From Saccharicrinis sp963665705 (GTDB lineage Bacteria > Bacteroidota > Bacteroidia > Bacteroidales > Marinilabiliaceae), in assembly GCA_963665705.1 (NCBI GenBank), contig OY762448.1, positions 1,984,001 through 2,048,000 of the forward strand: a stretch of DNA of 64,000 nucleotides, given 5' to 3'. Made by a program: the position numbers and the translations under genes. Positions 37,225-47,633 of this stretch are shown here, one piece after another. The stretch's first letter is position 1, and each line of letters begins with the position of its first letter. A model generated the notes under the pieces. That model made no database searches, was not told the DNA's origin, and saw nothing but the letters and a program-made list of their open reading frames with translations.

Positions 37225-38673
37225 ATGAAACATATTTTTCAATATACATTAATCTCATTAGTCATAGCATTTTTTGCTGCAGGATTAAAAGCTGAAATTC
37301 ATAATGTAAAAGATTATGGAGCAAAAGGTGATGGCGAAACGATTGATTCTCCTGCCATAAATAAAGCTATAGAAGAAGCTGCAAAACAAGGAGGAGGTAC
37401 TATATATTTTCCTGCAGGGATATATGAATGCTACTCTATCCGCTTAAAAAGTAATATTACTCTTTGGATAGAATCCGGAGCCGTAATTCAGGCTGCCTTC
37501 CCAAAAGAAAAAGTAGGATATGATGAGGCAGAGCCTAATCCGGATAATCCATTTCAGGATTTTGGACATAGCCATTGGCAAAATTCACTATTATGGGCAA
37601 TAGGGGAACATGATATCACAATTTGTGGTAGCGGACTCATTTATGGTAAAGGATTAAGTCGTGAAGAAAGTCGCTTACCTGGAGTGGGAAATAAAGCTGT
37701 TTCATTGAAAGAATGTTATAATGTAACAATTAAAGATATTTCAATGGAGCATTGCGGTCACTTTGCTATTCTGGCAACTGGTGTTGATAACCTTCATGTA
37801 TTAAATGTAAAAGTAGATACAAATCGTGATGGATTTGATATTGATTGCTGCAGGAATGTACGAATTACTGATTGTACAGTAAATTGTCCATGGGATGATG
37901 CTATTGTTTTAAAGGCAAGTTATGGTTTAGGATACTTTAAAGACACAGAGAATGTAACTATTAGCGGTTGCTTTGTGTCTGGTTATGATAAGGGGTCAGT
38001 ATTGGATGGAAAATGGGAAACAGATGAGGCTGTTGCTCCAGATCATGGAGTAAATACCGGACGTATTAAATTAGGTACAGAGTCGAGTGGTGGCTTTAAA
38101 AATATCGCAATTACCAATTGTATTTTCGAAAGAAGTCGTGGTTTAGCTATTGAAGCTGTAGATGGCGGTTGGTTAGAGGATGTTGTAGTTTCAAATATTA
38201 CAATGCGTAATATTGGTAATTCACCTTTCTTTATTCGTTTAGGTGGGCGTCAGCGTAGCCCCAAAGGAACTCCTGTTGGTAAATTACGAAGAGTACAAAT
38301 AACCAATGTGAATGTGTTTAATGCAGATTCTCAATTTTCTTCAATTATAAGCGGTATTCCTGGTTATAATGTAGAAGAAGTTTCTTTTTCAAATATAAAC
38401 ATCCATTATAAAGGAGGTTTCTCAAAAGATGATGCTACAATTAAGCCTACAGAAAGTATTAAAAACTATCCGGAACCATGGATGTTTGGAACAATACCTG
38501 CTTCTGGTTTTTATGTACGTCATGCTAAGGATATTTTCTTTGATAATATTCGATTCTATTTTGAAAAAGAAGATGGGCGACCACTATTTATTCTTGATGA
38601 TGCAGAGAATGTAGATGCAAGTAATATCAGACTTGAAGGTGAATTAGTCGATAGTCCAATTCAAAGTGAATAA
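37225..38673 (+). CDS. GH28 polygalacturonase-type enzyme, second copy
   Basis: A 482-residue beta-helix enzyme with a signal (to about residue 24). The motifs are NRDGFDIDCC, CPWDDAIVLKAS, GTESSGG and a late basic GGRQRS segment. It is distinct from the 18089-19495 enzyme: the GHG region reads GTESS and the RIK motif is less obvious. GH28 pairs with differing motifs in one locus often split exo- and endo-cleavage or galacturonan and rhamnogalacturonan substrates; which applies here is unknown. It is followed by a terminator at 38699-38750. Confidence 0.9.
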   Translation: MKHIFQYTLISLVIAFFAAGLKAEIHNVKDYGAKGDGETIDSPAINKAIEEAAKQGGGTIYFPAGIYECYSIRLKSNITLWIESGAVIQAAFPKEKVGYDEAEPNPDNPFQDFGHSHWQNSLLWAIGEHDITICGSGLIYGKGLSREESRLPGVGNKAVSLKECYNVTIKDISMEHCGHFAILATGVDNLHVLNVKVDTNRDGFDIDCCRNVRITDCTVNCPWDDAIVLKASYGLGYFKDTENVTISGCFVSGYDKGSVLDGKWETDEAVAPDHGVNTGRIKLGTESSGGFKNIAITNCIFERSRGLAIEAVDGGWLEDVVVSNITMRNIGNSPFFIRLGGRQRSPKGTPVGKLRRVQITNVNVFNADSQFSSIISGIPGYNVEEVSFSNINIHYKGGFSKDDATIKPTESIKNYPEPWMFGTIPASGFYVRHAKDIFFDNIRFYFEKEDGRPLFILDDAENVDASNIRLEGELVDSPIQSE

Positions 38674-38698
38674 ATAATAAAACTAGATATGATTAGGT

Positions 38699-38750
38699 AA
38701 GGCTGTTTCGAATATTGATTTATTAATTTGAAATAGCCTTATTTGTTTTT
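38699..38750 (+). terminator. terminator after the second GH28
   Basis: AAGGCTGTTTC pairs with GAAATAGCCTT (one G-T wobble) around a 20-nt loop and is followed by ATTTGTTTTTT. This is a classical intrinsic terminator, so the PL11 gene behind it probably has its own promoter. Confidence 0.85.
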
Positions 38751-38795
38751 TAGTATTTAGTTAATCATTCAGAAATTTTTAAAGAATAACATGTG

Positions 38796-41048
38796 ATGTC
38801 ATATTTAAAATCCTATTTAATTATCAATACAATTTTTGCTCTTGTAACTGGTTTAACAGGATGTTGCAAGCACGCAGCTGAATTAAATAATGGAGTTTAT
38901 AAAGGATCAAGCTATTCATCTTCTATACAGAAAGAAGTTTTAAATCGTGGTTTTGTCGCTATCAATCAGGGTAATGGTCATGTATCATTAAGTTGGAGAT
39001 TGCTACCCGGTGACTCAATAAACAGGACATTTGATTTATATAGTATTGTAAATAATAACGAGATTAAGATTAATCAAAAGCCATTACTGAATAGTACTTT
39101 TTATATTGATTCGGTATCAGACGTACATCAAGTAAGTAAATATCTTTTAAAAGATGCTTCCAGTCATAATTTACTGGCAAATTATATTATTACAAAAGAT
39201 AATTTTAGCAAACCATACCTATCTATTCCCATGCACGCCATTCCTGGTGATAGTAATTGGAGATATAGTCCAAATGATGCTTCTGTTGGAGATCTGGATG
39301 GAGATGGTGAATATGAAATTATTTTAAAAAGAGAAAACAGTGGAAAAGATAACGCTCATAGAGGGGAGTGTAATGGAGGTCCAATATTAGAGGCTTATAA
39401 GTTGAATGGAACCTTTTTGTGGCGTATTGATTTAGGTATAAATATCAGACAGGGAGCCCATTATACCCAAATGGTTGTTTATGATTTTGATGGAGATGGT
39501 AAAGCTGAACTAGCTGTTAAAACAGCTGAAGGAACTAAATTTGCAGATGGACAGGTAATAGGTGATGTTAATGAAGATGGAATCACTGATTATGTGGATC
39601 GTGATGCAAATTCTCCTACCTACGGCAAAATAATGAATGGACCTGAATTTTTTTCTGTTATTGAAGGAGAAACAGGTAAAGAATTAGCAAGAGCTGATTA
39701 TATACCAAGGGGTGAGCTAAATGAATTTGGAGATTCTCATGGAAACAGAGTCGATCGATTTTTGGCTGGAGCAGGATATTTTGATGGAATACATCCTAGT
39801 ATTTTGATGTGTCGTGGATACTATGCAAAAACTGTTTTACAAGCTTGGGATTATCGGGATGGCAAATTAACGCAACGATGGCAATTTAGTACAACTGATA
39901 ATAATGGTGAATATAAAGATTACGAAGCGCAAGGAAATCACAATCTGGCTATTGGTGATGTTGATGGAGATGGTAAAGATGAAATTACCTATGGTGCCTG
40001 TATGATTGATGATGATGGTTCTGGAGGCTATAATACCAAATTAGGTCATGGAGATGCCATCCATCTTACAGATATAGATATTGAACGTCCGGGATTTGAA
40101 GTTTGGGATTGTCACGAACATGTACCTACCAGGGCAGGTTCTGAATTACGCGATGCTTGTACTGGTCAGTTGATTTGGGGAATTCCTTCTTATGAAGATG
40201 TGGGTAGAGCTATGGCTGCAGATATTGATCCCAGATTTAAAGGACTTGAAGTTTGGACTACACATTCAAAAGGTGTTTATACTGCTAAAGGTGAGTTGAT
40301 TAGTCAAAATACCCCATCGATTAATAATGGTATTTGGTGGGATGGCGATTTAAATCGTGAGCTGTTAGATGGTTCTGGAGTAACACATCGTGAGTTTGTT
40401 GGTATTACCAAATGGAATGGTGATGGAGTTGATAAATTACCTTTACCCGATGGCAAAGATTTGTCTGCAAATAACTGGACTAAAGGAAATCCTTGTTTAA
40501 TGGGAGATATTATTGGCGATTGGCGTGAAGAGGTCATTGTAAGAACAAAAGATAATAAGGAATTGAGAATTTATATGACACCTTACAAAACTCCTTATCG
40601 TTTTCATTGTTTAATGGCAGATATAATGTATCGATGGTCTGTTTTAACACAGAATGTAGCCTATAATCAACCTCCTCAGTTGGGGTATTATTTAGGTTCT
40701 GATTTGGGTACTTTCTGGAATAATTCATATCAGTTGCAACGAGGAGCTCATTCAAAATCAGGGAAATCTAAAGAGGGTCATATTAACGATATGAATACAC
40801 GCTATCATGGTGCGAAAAGGGTTGTTAAAGAAGAGATTAAGGTTGATGCGAAGGACTGTGTTTTGGATGCTGGCTATGACTATGATTTTTATATTTGGAA
40901 GATAAATGGTGTTAAGGTTGATGTTGGTAGACTCTTAAAATTGAAATCATCAGACTATACATTAAAAGAGCCTATTAATATTTCCTTACAGGTACAATAT
41001 AGAGGTGCTGTTTTTTCTGACAGTGTAAAAGTTGTGTTTTTGAAATAA
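38796..41048 (+). CDS. PL11 rhamnogalacturonan lyase
   Basis: A 750-residue lipoprotein (LTGCCK leader). After an N-terminal Ig-like domain (~40-130) comes an eight-bladed propeller with repeated calcium-binding loops: DLDGDGEYE, DFDGDGKAE, DVNEDGITDY and DVDGDGKDE. GQGNHNLAIGD-like and GAHYTQMVVYD segments are typical of PL11. The family cleaves rhamnogalacturonan-I between rhamnose and galacturonate by beta-elimination, giving the unsaturated ends that GH105 removes. A ~110-residue C-terminal extension follows. The GTG three bases before the ATG is the less likely start. Confidence 0.95.
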   Translation: MSYLKSYLIINTIFALVTGLTGCCKHAAELNNGVYKGSSYSSSIQKEVLNRGFVAINQGNGHVSLSWRLLPGDSINRTFDLYSIVNNNEIKINQKPLLNSTFYIDSVSDVHQVSKYLLKDASSHNLLANYIITKDNFSKPYLSIPMHAIPGDSNWRYSPNDASVGDLDGDGEYEIILKRENSGKDNAHRGECNGGPILEAYKLNGTFLWRIDLGINIRQGAHYTQMVVYDFDGDGKAELAVKTAEGTKFADGQVIGDVNEDGITDYVDRDANSPTYGKIMNGPEFFSVIEGETGKELARADYIPRGELNEFGDSHGNRVDRFLAGAGYFDGIHPSILMCRGYYAKTVLQAWDYRDGKLTQRWQFSTTDNNGEYKDYEAQGNHNLAIGDVDGDGKDEITYGACMIDDDGSGGYNTKLGHGDAIHLTDIDIERPGFEVWDCHEHVPTRAGSELRDACTGQLIWGIPSYEDVGRAMAADIDPRFKGLEVWTTHSKGVYTAKGELISQNTPSINNGIWWDGDLNRELLDGSGVTHREFVGITKWNGDGVDKLPLPDGKDLSANNWTKGNPCLMGDIIGDWREEVIVRTKDNKELRIYMTPYKTPYRFHCLMADIMYRWSVLTQNVAYNQPPQLGYYLGSDLGTFWNNSYQLQRGAHSKSGKSKEGHINDMNTRYHGAKRVVKEEIKVDAKDCVLDAGYDYDFYIWKINGVKVDVGRLLKLKSSDYTLKEPINISLQVQYRGAVFSDSVKVVFLK

Positions 41049-41337
41049 ATAATTTTCATAAACTAGATAAATTAAGTGTGATGAAGGGGAGGAGGTCATA
41101 CTATTGTATTGGTAGCAGTTTATCTTAAAACTCAAGTGTTAGGTATCAAGAATGATATTTATATTAATCATATTACGCTTAATACGCTTAATTGTATCTT
41201 ATACAAAAGTATATATATCTTTCCTAAAAAAAATATCCTGTCATTACGATTTTATAAAACGGTAGTTTTTTTCATGATTTGTGTATTTTTTCTTTATATT
41301 TTTCATTAATTTTTGCATCATAAAATAACAACATGTT
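41049..41337. other. intergenic region, nothing clear
   Basis: AT-rich. A 66-codon frame from about 41109 has no recognisable features, a low-complexity Phe/Ile-rich end and no leader, and I do not count it as a gene. It may contain the flavodoxin promoter. Confidence 0.4.
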
Positions 41338-41835
41338 ATGTTTGAAAGAAATAAAATACTGGTTGCATATTTTTCATGGAGTGGAAATACCCAAAAAATA
41401 GCCAAAAAATTACATCAAATAGTTGGTGGAGATATTATTGAAATAAAACCTTCTAAAGATTATCCGGAGAATTACAATTTAGTCCTGGATATAGCAAAAG
41501 AAGAGATTCGCTTAGGAAGTACACCGGAACTAAAAAGTAAACCTACATCGATAGAAGAATATGATAGTATTTTTATAGGTTATCCTAATTGGTGGAATAC
41601 ATTTCCTGCACCAATTTCAACATTTCTGTCAGAATATAATTTTACCAAAAAAACCATCATCCCTTTTTGTACACATGGTGGTGGGGGTATTGGACAAAGT
41701 CAGGATGATATTAGAAAATACTGTCCCGAAACAGAAATATTGGAGGTGTTTTCTATCAAAGGTAAACGGGCAAGATATGCTAATTTTAAAATTAAAAGAT
41801 GGCTGAAAAAAGTATTGAAAATGAATCGTAATTAA
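41338..41835 (+). CDS. flavodoxin
   Basis: A 165-residue flavodoxin-like protein. YFSWSGNTQKIA (residues ~11-22) is the FMN phosphate loop, YPNWWNTFPAPI the 60s aromatic loop and CTHGGGGIGQS the 90s loop. Proteins of this type (flavodoxin_4) are annotated as electron carriers or quinone reductases. The C-terminus is basic (KIKRWLKKVLKMNRN), which could attach it to membranes or nucleic acid. No partner reductase is adjacent. Confidence 0.9.
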   Translation: MFERNKILVAYFSWSGNTQKIAKKLHQIVGGDIIEIKPSKDYPENYNLVLDIAKEEIRLGSTPELKSKPTSIEEYDSIFIGYPNWWNTFPAPISTFLSEYNFTKKTIIPFCTHGGGGIGQSQDDIRKYCPETEILEVFSIKGKRARYANFKIKRWLKKVLKMNRN

Positions 41836-42134
41836 AGCTATAAATAGAAATATTTTGAATAGCTCAGATTTAAAATAAATAAGTTTTTTTGAATGAATAA
41901 AATATATTCATGAGTCTATTAAGTATGAAAATATATAATATTAATTGAATCTAATAACTTTGGAGACTAAGTGTTGAACAATGAATCTTTGAAATGTTTA
42001 CTCATGGTAAATATTTGATAGATATATTATAAAAAGTTGTGTTTTTAACATGACTTTTAGCTTTAATAGATTTTTATATCATCCATAATTCTATATTTGT
42101 TACCATGATTTATATAGAAATTTAATAGGATAAC
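41836..42134. other. intergenic region, nothing clear
   Basis: About 300 bp of very AT-rich DNA. I see no gene, repeat or strong hairpin. TAATATTAATTGAATC-type runs could include a promoter, but no -7 box is convincing. Confidence 0.35.
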
Positions 42135-43154
42135 ATGGTAAGATTTCCAGCAGAGTGGGAGGAACAAAGCTTTGTTCAATATACTTTCCCACATAAAAAC
42201 AGCGACTGGGCATATATGTATGCCGAGGTAGAAAACTGTTTTGTTAACATTATTAATACAACCGCTCAGTTTGTTCCTGCATTAGTGGTTTGTCAGTCAA
42301 TAGATAAGGTTAAGGCTTTATTTAAGAGTAAAACAACTTTTCCTATTTATTTTGTACAAGCTGATTCAAATGATACATGGGCAAGAGATCATGGAGCTAT
42401 ATCTGTTTTTGAAGAAGATAAGCCTGTATTATTAGACTTTGTTTTTAATGGTTGGGGACAAAAATTTGAAGCTGGATTAGATAATCAAATAACGCAAGCA
42501 TTGACTCAAACAGTTCTTTCCAATTTAAAAATCAAGAGTCTTGATTTTGTATTAGAAGGAGGAAGTGTTGAATCAGATGGTGAAGGAACTTTGTTGACAA
42601 CAACTGAGTGTTTACTATCAAAATTCAGAAATCCGGATATGAGTAAAAGAGCCATTAGTGCTCTATTGAAAAAACAATTTGGTGTGAGTAAAATTCTGTG
42701 GCTTGATCATGGATATTTAGCTGGAGATGATACCGATTCTCATATTGATACTTTAGCACGTATTTGTAATTCAAATACCATTGCATACGTTAAGTGTGAA
42801 GATGAGGCAGATGAACATTATGCAGCCTTAGTTGATATGGAAGAGCAATTGCAAAAGTTTACCAATGCCAAAGGTGAAGCATATAATTTGGTTGCCTTAC
42901 CATGGCCTGATGCATGTTTTGATGAAGATGGACAAAGGCTTCCGGCTACCTATGCTAACTTTCTGATAGTTAATGGTGCTGTTCTGGTTCCTACGTATGG
43001 ATTGCCTCAGGATGAAGAAGCGATTAATATTATTCAATCCGTTTTTCCTGAAAGGAAAGTTATTGGTGTTAATTGCAGACCATTAATTGAGCAACATGGA
43101 TCTTTGCATTGTGTTAGTATGCAGTATCCTAAAGGAATTGAGTTAACCGTATAA
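42135..43154 (+). CDS. agmatine deiminase family protein
   Basis: A 339-residue guanidine-modifying enzyme. NDTWARDHGAI has the Asp of the substrate pocket, LEGGSVESDGEGTLLTT and YLAGDDTDSHIDTLARI the His-Asp elements, and GSLHCVSMQYP the catalytic Cys near residue 330. Family members hydrolyse agmatine to N-carbamoylputrescine and ammonia, in polyamine synthesis. A carbon-nitrogen hydrolase partner gene, common elsewhere, is not adjacent here. Confidence 0.93.
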   Translation: MVRFPAEWEEQSFVQYTFPHKNSDWAYMYAEVENCFVNIINTTAQFVPALVVCQSIDKVKALFKSKTTFPIYFVQADSNDTWARDHGAISVFEEDKPVLLDFVFNGWGQKFEAGLDNQITQALTQTVLSNLKIKSLDFVLEGGSVESDGEGTLLTTTECLLSKFRNPDMSKRAISALLKKQFGVSKILWLDHGYLAGDDTDSHIDTLARICNSNTIAYVKCEDEADEHYAALVDMEEQLQKFTNAKGEAYNLVALPWPDACFDEDGQRLPATYANFLIVNGAVLVPTYGLPQDEEAINIIQSVFPERKVIGVNCRPLIEQHGSLHCVSMQYPKGIELTV

Positions 43155-43472
43155 ATATACATGGCTCAAGTTTATAGTAGCATTCTTAATCACATTGTTT
43201 TTTTAGTCGCACTGTTTCCTTTGTGAGCTAGGAGTCAGAAGTTCGAAGAAATTTATTCTTATTGACAATTAATCTACTTCGAGCTTCTATTAAAACAAAT
43301 AATACCCGAAAACAACAGAGTTATATTAATCACGTTATTATAAATTAAAGCTATTTGTATTTTTAACTTGTTAATTATTAGATTTATAAACAAGCTATAT
43401 CAATATCTTTTTACAGGGGTAACTATCATTAGCTGCGAATTAGAAATAGCTGGTTTTGAAAAATAAAAGTAG
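43155..43472. other. intergenic region with terminator-like hairpin
   Basis: GAAGTTCGAAG (43238-43248) pairs with CTTCGAGCTTC (43277-43287), ten of eleven matching, and is probably the terminator of the deiminase gene. The rest includes the upstream part of the GH97 leader and no gene. Confidence 0.5.
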
Positions 43473-43474
43473 AT

Positions 43475-43546
43475 GAAACGAGCCATGAGAAAGTTGCTCA
43501 CAGAGGGCGATGACTATGGTGGCGAGTTCCATATGGCAATTAAAAG
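43475..43546 (+). promoter_or_regulatory. candidate cis-regulatory RNA, copy A
   Basis: It begins GAAACGAGCCATGAGAAAG and ends CCATATGGCAATTAAAAG, 13 nt before the GH97 ATG (43560). Alternative pairings are possible: GAG/CTC on the left, or GCTC with GGGC on the right. ATGG/CCAT closes a second hairpin. The region happens to be open in frame with GH97 (ATG at 43473), but the copy at 23111-23184 has no such frame, so a coding role is unlikely. Confidence 0.6.
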
Positions 43547-43559
43547 AAAAAATAAACAC

Positions 43560-45518
43560 ATGAAAATTAATATTTTAACCTTTGTTTTTGTTACAGTTAG
43601 TTATTTGTGGATGCTTCCTGCACATGCAACAGATTTTTCAGTAAACTCGCCCAACGGTAAAATTAAAACTGTAGTTTCCATAAATAAAGAAATTACATGG
43701 TCTGCCAGTATTGATGGTCACTTAATATTTGATCATAATAAATTAGGATTAACAGTAAATGGCGAGGATCTAGGATTGAATCCTGTTGTATTAAAAAAGA
43801 AAAAGGTTACTGTTTCAGAAACAGTTCAGGTACCAGTTGCAGTAAAATCAAAAATTATACTTAATGAATATAATGAGGTTGAAATTGAATTTAAGAGAAA
43901 TTTTTCATTGAGTTTTCGCATATTTAATAACGGGCTAGCTTACCATTTTAATACAAAAAAAAATGATAGTATAGTTGTTGATAATGAAGTTGTCGATCTT
44001 AATTTTGTCGAGGATTATCCTATTTTATTTCCAAAAGAAAAGTCATTTTTATCACATTATGAACGTTTGTATATAGAAAATAAATTGTCTGCGTTTAAAG
44101 TTGGTGAGTTTTGTTCATTACCAACGGTTGTTAAAGGACAACATAATATAAAAATAGGCATAACAGAAGCCGACTTATATGATTATCCTGCTTTGTTTTT
44201 AGAAGCTACGGGTACAACTTGTTTAAAAAGTAAATTTCCTAAAGTGATTTTAGAATCTGTTGAAAAAGGAGACAGACATATTGAGATAAAGAAAGAAGCT
44301 GACTATATAGCGAAGACTTCAGGTATCAGAACATTTCCTTGGCGTGTATTTATGCTTAGTGAGGAAGATAAAGATCTTGTGGAAAACCAGATGGTTTATT
44401 TACTTTCCAGACCATGTAAAATGGATGATGTTTCTTGGGTAAAACCAGGTTTAGTAGCCTGGGATTGGTGGAATGATAATAACTTGTACGGAGTTGATTT
44501 TAAGGCTGGAATTAATAACCAAACCTATAAGTATTATATAGATTTTGCATCAAAGTATGGAATTCCATATGTAATTTTGGACGAAGGTTGGTCTAAAACA
44601 ACTACTAATGTTTTGGAGTCATGTCCTGATATTAGTATTCCGGAATTAGTGGCCTTTGGGAAAAAGAAAAATGTTGATTTAATTCTTTGGTCATTGTGGG
44701 GGCCGATGAATAAAGATATGGACCATATTCTTAATCAATTTGTTAATTGGGGTGTAAAAGGAGTAAAGGTTGATTTTATGGGGCAAGCCGACCAGTCAAT
44801 GGTTAATTTCTACGAACGTTTAGCAAAAGCCTGTGCAGAGCGAAAATTGTTGGTAGATTATCATGCAGCTTATAAACCTTCCGGACTGAGAAGAGCTTAT
44901 CCTAATATTGTAAATTATGAGGGAGTAAAAGGTCTGGAAAATTGTAAATGGAGTGACGTAATAACTCCAGAACATGATGTAACACTTCCTTTTACCAGAA
45001 TGCTGGCCGGTCCGATGGATTATACTCCAGGAGCTATGCGCAATGCTCATGCTAAGGATTTTGTAAAAAGTTTTAAAAATCCAATGAGCCTAGGAACCCG
45101 CTGTCATCAACTAGCTATGTATGTAGTCTACGATGCGCCTTTACAAATGCTATCGGATAGTCCAAGTAATTACTATGCAGAAGAAGAGTGTACTGTTTTC
45201 TTAAGTAGGATGAAAACTACCTGGGATGATACAAAGGTATTAGAAGCTAAAGTGGGAGATTATATTGTAACGGCTCGAAAAAGTGGAAGTGATTGGTATA
45301 TAGGAGCTATGACCGATAATGATGCAAGAAATTTAAAAGTTAATCTGTCATTTCTTGATAAAGGAGAGTATGAAATTGAAATAATGCAAGATGGCATAAA
45401 TGCTGATAGAGCAGCTATTGATTATCAGCATTTGAAAAAGCGCATTACCCAAAATACAAAGATAGAAATTCCTATGGTTTCAGGTGGAGGATGGGTTGCT
45501 ATATGCAGAAAACTATAA
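43560..45518 (+). CDS. GH97 glycosidase (alpha-galactosidase-like subgroup)
   Basis: About 652 residues from the ATG at 43560, where a signal peptide begins (ILTFVFVTVSYLWMLPAHA). Order: N-terminal beta-sandwich (~25-270), TIM barrel (~275-545) and C-terminal beta domain. GVKGVKVDFMGQADQ provides an Asp that would be the nucleophile of retaining GH97 alpha-galactosidases, and VNYEGVKG a possible acid/base Glu. The inverting alpha-glucosidase type (SusB) uses other Glu residues. It is not inside the pectin operons, but could remove galactose units. A strong terminator follows. Confidence 0.88.
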   Translation: MKINILTFVFVTVSYLWMLPAHATDFSVNSPNGKIKTVVSINKEITWSASIDGHLIFDHNKLGLTVNGEDLGLNPVVLKKKKVTVSETVQVPVAVKSKIILNEYNEVEIEFKRNFSLSFRIFNNGLAYHFNTKKNDSIVVDNEVVDLNFVEDYPILFPKEKSFLSHYERLYIENKLSAFKVGEFCSLPTVVKGQHNIKIGITEADLYDYPALFLEATGTTCLKSKFPKVILESVEKGDRHIEIKKEADYIAKTSGIRTFPWRVFMLSEEDKDLVENQMVYLLSRPCKMDDVSWVKPGLVAWDWWNDNNLYGVDFKAGINNQTYKYYIDFASKYGIPYVILDEGWSKTTTNVLESCPDISIPELVAFGKKKNVDLILWSLWGPMNKDMDHILNQFVNWGVKGVKVDFMGQADQSMVNFYERLAKACAERKLLVDYHAAYKPSGLRRAYPNIVNYEGVKGLENCKWSDVITPEHDVTLPFTRMLAGPMDYTPGAMRNAHAKDFVKSFKNPMSLGTRCHQLAMYVVYDAPLQMLSDSPSNYYAEEECTVFLSRMKTTWDDTKVLEAKVGDYIVTARKSGSDWYIGAMTDNDARNLKVNLSFLDKGEYEIEIMQDGINADRAAIDYQHLKKRITQNTKIEIPMVSGGGWVAICRKL

Positions 45519-45600
45519 ATTAAGTTATACTATTCAGTATGTATTCAGAAATAACGTTGCATAGCATATTTATGAAATTGTAGTATATCAAATAATTAAT

Positions 45601-45645
45601 AATTTACAAAGCCAGTAAAAAAATTGTTTACTGGCTTTGTAAATT
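45601..45645. terminator. 19-bp perfect terminator hairpin after GH97
   Basis: AATTTACAAAGCCAGTAAA pairs fully with TTTACTGGCTTTGTAAATT around 7 nt. It is 82 bp behind the GH97 stop and can act on both strands. The small frame that starts at 45624 begins inside this hairpin, which argues against it being a gene. Confidence 0.85.
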
Positions 45646-45882
45646 TATATGATCTGGTATTTATAAATATTGGAATACTAAGCGTTGATTTCATGAAATT
45701 TGGTTTTTGGGTTACTTTTTTCATTTTAATGTTTGGTTTTATCTTCCTTAATTTAAGAAATCAGTCTGTTTATGGTATGTTAATAAGTTTTCGTAAAAAT
45801 ATATTATTTATATATATCAATAATGAAGTTTTACCGTAGACTAGAAAATATTTTTTTATAATTTATTAAAATGCAAACATTA

Positions 45883-47559
45883 ATGAAAAGGTTAATATTA
45901 ACTGTAATAGTTTTTTTAAGTACATTTTTAATATTTCATAGTAAAGCTCAGCAGTCAGTGGAAAATAGCTGTAGGTATGCCAAAAGTTTACTTAGAAGAG
46001 TTGATAGTAGAAATTTTAATAATTTTAAAAAATATTATAATCAAGCATTAAAGGATATCGCAGAGATCGAATTAAAATCATCTACAAAAAAATATGGTTA
46101 TGATGATATTGTTGACAATGCTCCTGGCTGGATTAAGTTGAATTTGTTATTGAGTGATTTTAAAGTATCTTCTATCTCGTATAGTGGTGAATCAGTGGTG
46201 TTTAAAATTGTTGATTACACCCCGTTATTACAAGAGGCAAAAGAAAAAGCATCTAAAGAACATTTTGATGAAGCCTTAAAAGTTATTAACGCTTCACATA
46301 TTTTTGAAAATCGATTGAAGGTTTTCTCTCATTTAAATAAGGCAAAGGATATTTCGGAAGAATATACAGATAAGGTTCGTTCATATAAAGCTAAAGTATA
46401 TTATGATGAGGGATTAAGATTATATGATGAAGAAGCTGATTTTATAATGAATCAAGAATGTATTTCTTTTTTCGAAAAAGCCTTAAATGAAGTAGATTCT
46501 TATAAAGACACAAAAGAATTAATTGCAAAAATATATTCTGATCAAGCTGATAACTTATCTGAATCAAATCGTTTGGATGACTTAAGAAAGGCAATCTCGC
46601 TGTATGATAAAGCTATGTATTTTGTAAGTAATTACAATAGTGCAGGAAGCAAAGTAATGGTTGTAAAAGATAAAGGTGCATCTAATCTTTATCAAAAGGC
46701 TGTGAAGAAAGAAAAGGAACAATCATTTAGCGGACAATATCAGGCAGCTAATCTCTTTAATGAAGTAAATGAATGGGTTAATGGATATAAAGATGCCAGG
46801 GAAAGGGCTCACGAAGCTAGATTACATTCTTATTTAAATGTTGTAATTCAGGATGAGAGTAGTAAAATTATTTTACCAAACCAATCAACAGATGAATTAC
46901 TCACAACAACAAAAAAATATATTACCATTCCTAAAATCAATCATTTAAATATAGATTTAAGCAGTACAGATAACTATAAAACTGTTGCGGATGAATTAGG
47001 AGCTGGTTTTATTTTAATAAGGCTGGCTGAAAATAATACAACATATAATTATTTAGGGGTAGATACTCAGACCAATACCCATAAGATTCAGAAATATTAT
47101 ATGAATAAAAGAAATATAAAAACAGGAAAAACAATAATTAAAGAAATTTCAGAAGAAGAATATAAAACAGGAATAAAGCAGCCCAGATCAGCACAAAGTG
47201 GTTCTAACTATCGAACTACATATAAAACTTATTATGGAACTCTCAGCGAAATAACTAAAACAGCAACAGTGGAAGCTTCTTTCACAATAGAAATATGGGA
47301 TGTTAGAGACCCTCTTCATCCTCAAAAAATAAAAGACATTATAAAACTGGAAAATACTGCAGATAAAAAGCTTAAGGAAACTTATAGCGGAAGTATAAAA
47401 GTGAAGCCTGAATTAAAAGATGAAGGGGAAGTGAAAACTAAAGAGGAACTTTTAACGAAAGCAAAAAATCAGAAAATTACAGTTGAATTAATTGTAAAAT
47501 CAAAAGCAAATGAGATAGCTGAAGTTCTTAATCAAATTGAATATGTTCACTTAAAATAA
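45883..47559 (+). CDS. large exported protein of unknown function
   Basis: About 558 residues from the Met at 45883, where a signal peptide starts (MKRLILTVIVF.., ending SKAQQ). The first two thirds are helical with TPR-like spacing (YDEGLRLYDEEADF, ALNEVDSYKDTKELI, AISLYDKAMYF), and the last third is beta-rich with Thr and Lys (TYKTYYGTLSEITKTATVEASF). No catalytic motif is visible. I do not recognise a family; an envelope scaffold is possible. It lies between a terminator and the symporter. Confidence 0.6.
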   Translation: MKRLILTVIVFLSTFLIFHSKAQQSVENSCRYAKSLLRRVDSRNFNNFKKYYNQALKDIAEIELKSSTKKYGYDDIVDNAPGWIKLNLLLSDFKVSSISYSGESVVFKIVDYTPLLQEAKEKASKEHFDEALKVINASHIFENRLKVFSHLNKAKDISEEYTDKVRSYKAKVYYDEGLRLYDEEADFIMNQECISFFEKALNEVDSYKDTKELIAKIYSDQADNLSESNRLDDLRKAISLYDKAMYFVSNYNSAGSKVMVVKDKGASNLYQKAVKKEKEQSFSGQYQAANLFNEVNEWVNGYKDARERAHEARLHSYLNVVIQDESSKIILPNQSTDELLTTTKKYITIPKINHLNIDLSSTDNYKTVADELGAGFILIRLAENNTTYNYLGVDTQTNTHKIQKYYMNKRNIKTGKTIIKEISEEEYKTGIKQPRSAQSGSNYRTTYKTYYGTLSEITKTATVEASFTIEIWDVRDPLHPQKIKDIIKLENTADKKLKETYSGSIKVKPELKDEGEVKTKEELLTKAKNQKITVELIVKSKANEIAEVLNQIEYVHLK

Positions 47560-47633
47560 TCCATAGCTACAATTTGTTTAAGCCTGAACCATACAAAACC
47601 ATTGAAATAGTAACATTATCCATCCATAATTAG

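Noticed and set aside
41109..41309. 66-codon rightward frame after PL11
   Set aside because: No leader, motif or coding-like composition; Phe/Ile-rich end typical of AT-rich chance frames.
43473..43559. 29-residue N-terminal extension or leader peptide of GH97
   Set aside because: The stretch is copy A of the leader element; the copy at 23111-23184 has no ATG or frame there, and a normal signal peptide starts at 43560.
45624..45839. 71-codon rightward frame after GH97
   Set aside because: It begins inside a 19-bp perfect terminator hairpin and is low-complexity and hydrophobic.
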